The position numbers were made by a program, and so were the translations under genes. Positions 59,871 through 64,000 of a stretch of 64,000 nt of DNA are shown here, piece by piece. The stretch lies in NCBI GenBank assembly GCA_965262705.1, contig OZ253556.1, positions 1,736,001-1,800,000 of the forward strand, in the 5' to 3' direction. The first letter of the stretch is position 1. Every line of letters starts with the position of its first letter. The notes below the pieces were generated by a model. It saw only the letters and a program-made list of their open reading frames with translations. It was not told where the DNA came from and did not search any database. Source of the DNA: UJ101 sp965262705 (GTDB lineage: Bacteria > Bacteroidota > Bacteroidia > Flavobacteriales > UJ101).

Positions 59871-60096
59871 GACTTGAGCAAATTGATTACCTTTGAGAAC
59901 CAATATTACAAAATTAAGTGGAAAACATTGTGTTAAAAATAGTTAAAGTTTATATCTATAATTTAATAATCTTATGAGAAGTTTAAATAAGTTCTCTTAA
60001 TATAAATTAATCTTAACATAGTTTAACATTTTATTAAGCCTTTATTTTAGGCTGACTTGCAGTTGTTAAAGTACTTTTTGCAAAGGTTGAATTCAC

Positions 60097-60873
60097 TTAA
60101 TCTTCTTGTTCAGAAAAGCGTTGAGTCAATTCAATAAAATTTTCTACTGATAATTGTTCAGGGCGTAAATTAAGCAGCGGGTGCTCTTTTAAGTTTGAAG
60201 GAATTTCTAAACTTTTTAATGAATTGCGCAAAGTTTTTCTTCTTTGGTTAAACGCGGTTTTAACCAACTGTTTAAATTTTTGTTCATCACAACTTAGACT
60301 TTCTTTTTTTCTAATCATCCTAATGACTCCTGACTTGACTTTCGGCGGAGGATTAAACACTTTTTCATGCACTGTAAACAGATATTCAACCTTATAATAA
60401 GCCTGCACTAAAACAGATATAATTCCATACGTTTTATTTCCGAGCTTTGCAGTAATCCGTTCGGCTACTTCTTTTTGAAACATTCCTACAAACTCAAGAA
60501 TCAATGATTTATTTTCAAGCGCTTTAAATACAATTTGAGAGGAAATGTTATATGGAAAATTTCCGATAACCGCCAATGAATCGTTAAAATAATCACTTAG
60601 TTTAAAAGTTAAAAAGTCTTCTTTTATTATTCGATTTTCTAACCTGGGAAAACGGGATTTGAGGTAATCAACTGACTGGCTATCGATCTCAATTACAAAG
60701 GTTTTTAGGTCTTTTCTTTTCAGTAGAAACTGTGTTAAAACACCCATGCCCGGACCTATCTCCAATACATTTTTATAATCCGTTCCTCGAAGAGCATCCA
60801 CTATTTTTTCAGCAATATTTTGGTCGGTTAAAAAATGCTGTCCCAGATGTTTTTTTGCGCGTACTTTCTTCAT
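60097..60873 (-). CDS. rsmA: 16S rRNA (adenine1518/1519-N6)-dimethyltransferase
   Basis: 258 residues. KKHLGQHFLTDQNIAEKIVD, VLEIGPGMGVLTQFLL (AdoMet motif I), IEIDSQSVDYL, and VIGNFPYNISSQIVFK (the NFPY catalytic motif) are diagnostic of KsgA/RsmA, and FNPPPKVKSGVIRM and TAFNQRRKTLRNSLK the C-terminal helical part. It dimethylates two adenines near the 3' end of 16S rRNA; loss gives kasugamycin resistance. It lies 60 bases after the U32 peptidase gene on the same strand. Confidence 0.95.
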   Translation of the reverse strand: MKKVRAKKHLGQHFLTDQNIAEKIVDALRGTDYKNVLEIGPGMGVLTQFLLKRKDLKTFVIEIDSQSVDYLKSRFPRLENRIIKEDFLTFKLSDYFNDSLAVIGNFPYNISSQIVFKALENKSLILEFVGMFQKEVAERITAKLGNKTYGIISVLVQAYYKVEYLFTVHEKVFNPPPKVKSGVIRMIRKKESLSCDEQKFKQLVKTAFNQRRKTLRNSLKSLEIPSNLKEHPLLNLRPEQLSVENFIELTQRFSEQED

Positions 60874-60933
60874 GAATTAACCCTTGAAGTCTTTTTCAGT
60901 CATCTTTTATATAGTAAGCAAAACCCCAAATTT

Positions 60934-62175
60934 TTACGCTTCAATTATTTTATATAGCTTATCTGAGGGTCGGATTTTAAATGCTATGGGCATCGTTACG
61001 ATACTTCCTTTTTTTGCTGCCTCTGCCTGCTTGTCATCCGCCCAAATTTCACTAACTACAGTTTCCTTAGCCCCGGTAGTGGGCCCGGTAATCAGGATTT
61101 TATCCCCTACTTTTAGGTCGTATGCCTGAAGGTTAAATTCCCCTATTTTAGATTTGGGGTAGTAATGAACTCCTTTGCCCAAATATATTTTTTTTTGGGT
61201 AGCCGCCGAACCATTTACAGCACTCCATTCCCCTAACTTTTGCCCTAAATAATAACCGCTCCAAAACCCCCGGTTATACACTTCTTTAAGTGTATTCATC
61301 CATTGTTCTACCCTTTCTTCTGTATAAGTTCCAGCTATTACAGCATCAATCGCTGCACGATAGGTTCTAATAACTTTAGCCACATATTCCGGCGATCTGC
61401 CCCGTCCTTCTATTTTCAGTACTCGAACGCCCGCCGCTATAATTTGGTCTAAAAAATCTAAGGTACATAAGTCTTTTGGAGACATCATATATTCGTTATC
61501 TAACTCAATCTCAAAACCCGTTTCCTGATCGACCACCGTGTATTTCTTTCGGCAGTTTTGTTTACATGCTCCGCGATTAGCTGAAGAATTATATGCATGC
61601 AAACTCAGGTAACATTTCCCTGATACCGCCATGCAGAGCGCTCCGTGTCCAAATATTTCGATCTGCACCCGATTACCCGAAGGGCCTTTTATTTCTTCCT
61701 TCTCGATGTATTCTACTATTTTTTTTATTTGATTTAATGATAGTTCTCTACTTAATACCATCGTGTCTGCAAAGTTTGCATAAAATTCAATGGCTTCCGT
61801 ATTGGTAAGGTTAATTTGCGTGGAAAGATGAACCTCCATATCAACCTTTCTCGCATAATTAATTACGGATTGATCCATAGCAATAACTGCTGTAATGCCT
61901 GATTTCTTTGCACGGTTGATTAACGTTCGAATAATAGATAAATCATGATCGTAGATAATCGTATTTAATGTCAAATACGTACGAATGCCTTTGGGCTTAC
62001 ACCTTGCAACAATTTTTTCTAAATCGGAAAGTGTAAAATTAATTGAAGCTCTTGCCCGCATGTTTAATTGCTCTACGCCAAAGTACACCGAGTCTGCGCC
62101 ATTGTCAATCGCTGCCTGAAGGGATTCAAAATTGCCAGCAGGCGCCATTAATTCTATTGTTCCTCGTTCTGCCAT
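60934..62175 (-). CDS. U32-family peptidase / tRNA hydroxylation protein (TrhP-like)
   Basis: 413 residues. IELMAPAGNFESLQAAIDNG is the U32 start; HLSTQINLTN, the signature EIFGHGALCMAVSGKCYLS with cysteines, SSANRGACKQNCRKKY with two more, and LKIEGRGRSPEYVAKV follow. The four cysteines fit the Fe-S-binding U32 proteins. In E. coli and B. subtilis the close relatives (YegQ, YrrN/YrrO) make 5-hydroxyuridine in tRNA with prephenate; older annotations say collagenase-like peptidase. Its promoter lies beside MITE copy 16. Confidence 0.9.
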   Translation of the reverse strand: MAERGTIELMAPAGNFESLQAAIDNGADSVYFGVEQLNMRARASINFTLSDLEKIVARCKPKGIRTYLTLNTIIYDHDLSIIRTLINRAKKSGITAVIAMDQSVINYARKVDMEVHLSTQINLTNTEAIEFYANFADTMVLSRELSLNQIKKIVEYIEKEEIKGPSGNRVQIEIFGHGALCMAVSGKCYLSLHAYNSSANRGACKQNCRKKYTVVDQETGFEIELDNEYMMSPKDLCTLDFLDQIIAAGVRVLKIEGRGRSPEYVAKVIRTYRAAIDAVIAGTYTEERVEQWMNTLKEVYNRGFWSGYYLGQKLGEWSAVNGSAATQKKIYLGKGVHYYPKSKIGEFNLQAYDLKVGDKILITGPTTGAKETVVSEIWADDKQAEAAKKGSIVTMPIAFKIRPSDKLYKIIEA

Positions 62176-62197
62176 CTTTTTTACTCATGATTTAGGG

Positions 62198-62205
62198 CAA
62201 AATTA
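62198..62205 (-). promoter_or_regulatory. TAATTTTG promoter for the U32 gene, next to MITE end
   Basis: Minus-strand TAATTTTG, 22 bases before ATG 62175. The TTG box at 18 bases further upstream (62224-62226) lies inside the left end of MITE copy 16, so that end appears to supply the -33 element. Confidence 0.5.
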
Positions 62206-62213
62206 CAAAATTT

Positions 62214-62377
62214 GAGACCGTTGCAAAAAGCACTTTAGCAAAAAAATGCAACGCCCGATAAAAATTAAACGCCGGAGCAACCTTTGGGTTGTGAGGATTT
62301 TAATTTTTTGAGAAGGAAGCAGTTTGAAGCTAAATGCTTTGTTTTTCATGCTTTTTTACGTGTTCTGCAACGGTCTC
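62214..62377 (+). mobile_element. MITE copy 16
   Basis: 164 bp, ends GAGACCGTTGCA / TGCAACGGTCTC, the cleanest copy of the basic form. The flanks share AATTT. Confidence 0.9.
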
Positions 62378-62519
62378 AATTTATTCTTCTGAAATCTTTA
62401 GTTAAGACTGATTTGAACTTCTTTGAGCATTGTATTTTATTCGCGCGCTGACGGGTAGTTGTTAAAATGCTTTTTGAGGTCTCAAGTTTATTAAATATTT
62501 TCACTATAAACCGCTAATC

Positions 62520-63530
62520 TTAGCTAAAAACGATTTCTTTATTATTTCCTTTTATTATTTCCCCTATTTTGTACGCTTCTTCTTTTTGTAAACGAATCGT
62601 TTTTATCAATGATTCTACTTCCTCTTTATTGACGATTAAAATCATTCCTACTCCCATGTTAAAAGTTCCATACATTTCCTGCGAATTTATCCTGCCTCGT
62701 TCAGATAAGGCTAACATAATTTCCGGAACATGAATTTTTGACGGATGGATTAAAGCCGTTAAGCCCTTAGGCAAGATGCGAGGAACATTTTCAATTAATC
62801 CACCTCCTGTAATATGTGCTATCCCATTTATTGAATGTTTTTTTAAAATAGAAAAAACGATATTTTGATATAGCTTTGTGGGGGTGAGTAAGGTTTCATA
62901 AAGCGGCTTTCCGTTAAATTCTTCTTTAAAATCAGTAAATATTTTGCGAATCAATGAAAATCCGTTGCTGTGAAATCCACTTGACGGAAGTGCAATAATC
63001 ACATCTCCTGCTGTTATTTTTGAGCCATCAATGATGGCGTGCCGTTCGACAGCACCTACGCAAAATCCTGCGACATCATAATCCCCCGATGAATACATGC
63101 CCGGCATTTCGGCGGTTTCTCCCCCTATAAGCGCCGTACCGGTTTCTTTACAGGCGTGTACCATCCCCGAAACAATCTCTGCCGCTACTTGCGAATCTAA
63201 CTTTCCACAAGCTAAATAATCCAGAAAGAATAAAGGTTTTGCCCCATGGCATAAAATATCGTTTGCACACATAGCAAAACAATCTATTCCTACGGTGTCA
63301 TATTTTTGTACCTCTATGGCAATTCTAAGTTTAGTGCCTACACCGTCGGTTCCGCTAACCAGAACAGGATTTCTATATCCTTTCAAATCATAAAATGCTC
63401 CAAAACTACCCAATCCATTCAATACATGGTCATTGTGCGTGGCTTGTACTCCAGCCTTTATTTTATCTACCGTTGCGTAACCCTCCTCCTTGTTTACTCC
63501 CGATTCTTTATAAGGATTTGTCCGCTTCAT
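62520..63530 (-). CDS. purM: Phosphoribosylformylglycinamidine cyclo-ligase (AIR synthase)
   Basis: 336 residues. VLVSGTDGVGTKLRIA, GIDCFAMCANDILCHGAKPL, FFLDYLACGKL, LIGGETAEMPGMY and ITGGGLIENVPRILP are the conserved PurM blocks. It closes the imidazole ring of FGAM, using the product of PurL. It stands alone here, far from purL at 5749. ATG 63530 is followed at once by conserved sequence (YKESGVNKEEGYATV), so the start is safe. Confidence 0.96.
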   Translation of the reverse strand: MKRTNPYKESGVNKEEGYATVDKIKAGVQATHNDHVLNGLGSFGAFYDLKGYRNPVLVSGTDGVGTKLRIAIEVQKYDTVGIDCFAMCANDILCHGAKPLFFLDYLACGKLDSQVAAEIVSGMVHACKETGTALIGGETAEMPGMYSSGDYDVAGFCVGAVERHAIIDGSKITAGDVIIALPSSGFHSNGFSLIRKIFTDFKEEFNGKPLYETLLTPTKLYQNIVFSILKKHSINGIAHITGGGLIENVPRILPKGLTALIHPSKIHVPEIMLALSERGRINSQEMYGTFNMGVGMILIVNKEEVESLIKTIRLQKEEAYKIGEIIKGNNKEIVFS

Positions 63531-63584
63531 ACAATTAAAATTACTTTTTTTGTTTTGCTAAAATGAAATATCTTCTTCTAAAAC

Positions 63585-63718
63585 AATATCTTTGAAACCG
63601 TTACTTAATTGAGGCGTTCTTCAAAATAAAGATAAAAATGAACCGGACAATACTTTTTATAGAACCCAAATACTTTTTGCAACTGGAAGTAAGTGCTGGC
63701 TAAAGGCTTTATATATTT
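63585..63718. repeat. Degraded MITE / short-type repeat
   Basis: Begins TTTGAAACCGTTACTTAA and ends TTTTTGCAACTGGAAGTAAG, then TGCTGGCTAAAGGCTTTATA. Both ends are recognisable but strongly changed. It lies between purM and hisE. Confidence 0.5.
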
Positions 63719-63720
63719 CA

Positions 63721-64000
63721 TCATTTCTTCTTCGCTCTTGCTTTTAAAATTTTTATTACATCATCGAGAGAAACTTCTTTGGCGTGTAACAAAATTAAGT
63801 AGTGATACAGTAAATCTGCGGATTCATTTAAAAATAACTCTTTATGATTGTCCTTTGCCTCGATAATTAATTCTACTGCCTCCTCACCCACTTTTTGGGC
63901 TATTTTATTGATTCCTTTTGCAAATAAAGACGAGGTATAAGAGTCAGATGAAGGATTTTTCTTCCTTTCTTTAATCAATGCTTCCAAAGTTTGGATAAAG
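63721..64000 (-). CDS. hisE: Phosphoribosyl-ATP pyrophosphohydrolase domain (HisE/HisIE), cut by window edge
   Basis: The frame is open from the stop at 63721 to the right edge (FIQTLEALIKERKKN...). SYTSSLFAKGINKIAQKVGE, EAVELIIEAKD, and NESADLLYHYLILLHAKEV are the MazG-like HisE signature with the metal-binding ExxE and ExxD residues. It hydrolyses phosphoribosyl-ATP in histidine synthesis. In Bacteroidota the gene is usually hisIE with a HisI domain before it; that part would lie beyond the window. Confidence 0.9.
   Translation of the reverse strand, partial: FIQTLEALIKERKKNPSSDSYTSSLFAKGINKIAQKVGEEAVELIIEAKDNHKELFLNESADLLYHYLILLHAKEVSLDDVIKILKARAKKK

Noticed and set aside
1..64000. tRNA or rRNA genes
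   Set aside because: I looked for conserved tRNA arms and rRNA segments in the intergenic regions and saw none; a covariance search would be decisive.

Overview
The window is a low-GC chromosome segment of a Flavobacteriia-type member of the Bacteroidota. The evidence is TAnnTTTG promoters a few bases before starts, a SprE/PorW type IX secretion lipoprotein, SusC/SusD proteins, a GH97/GH13 starch pair, a menaquinone isochorismate synthase and single-chain PurL. I cannot name the species.

Housekeeping genes occupy most of the window: sufS (cut by the left edge), an acyltransferase/thioesterase/menF operon, purL, an ABC-F ATPase, a DegT aminotransferase, aroA, sprE, mrp-nfu-dusB, a sugar transferase divergent from a DUF368 lipid-carrier translocase, tatC, ferritin, serC-serA, a histidine kinase, ksgA, a U32 peptidase, purM and hisE (cut by the right edge).

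Accessory DNA sits between them. (a) A foldback, MITE-like family with GAGACCGTTGCA ends occurs about 16 times, with many fragments and a shorter palindromic relative. It shares its ends with decayed IS5-type insertion sequences at 4352-5535 and 25385-26484. (b) A MjaI-like restriction-modification pair lies at 14618-16634; the nuclease lacks an in-frame start for its conserved N-terminus, and an overlapping ATG plus a slippery A AAA AAG could supply one. (c) A ParB-like / split nuclease / C5-methyltransferase cluster lies at 41341-44620. (d) A cell-surface-like protein at 9900-11819 carries five near-identical 204-bp repeats. (e) An 83-bp tandem array lies at 46455-46945. (f) Several small secreted or membrane genes lie at 34134-36718 and 44993-46049, two of them split by single-base shifts.

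The most unusual locus is the minus-strand block 48111-59870. Two lipoproteins share a nearly identical N-terminal half (lipobox, conserved domain, Ser/Gly-rich linker, repeated PVVV-x-(A/G)-H-R motifs) but end in different peptidoglycan- or chitin-cleaving domains, GH19 and GH108. Each is followed, with overlapping or touching reading frames, by a secreted protein with a lipocalin-like or beta-rich N-terminus, as expected for an immunity protein or lysozyme inhibitor. Only 33 bases further on begins a SusC/SusD/SusE-like uptake set whose SusC signal-peptide region contains a run of 24 G, out of frame as given. I read this as a polymorphic surface lipoprotein-toxin or peptidoglycan-foraging locus joined to a phase-variable transporter. 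The functional link is inference; the gene order, domain signatures and homopolymer are seen directly.
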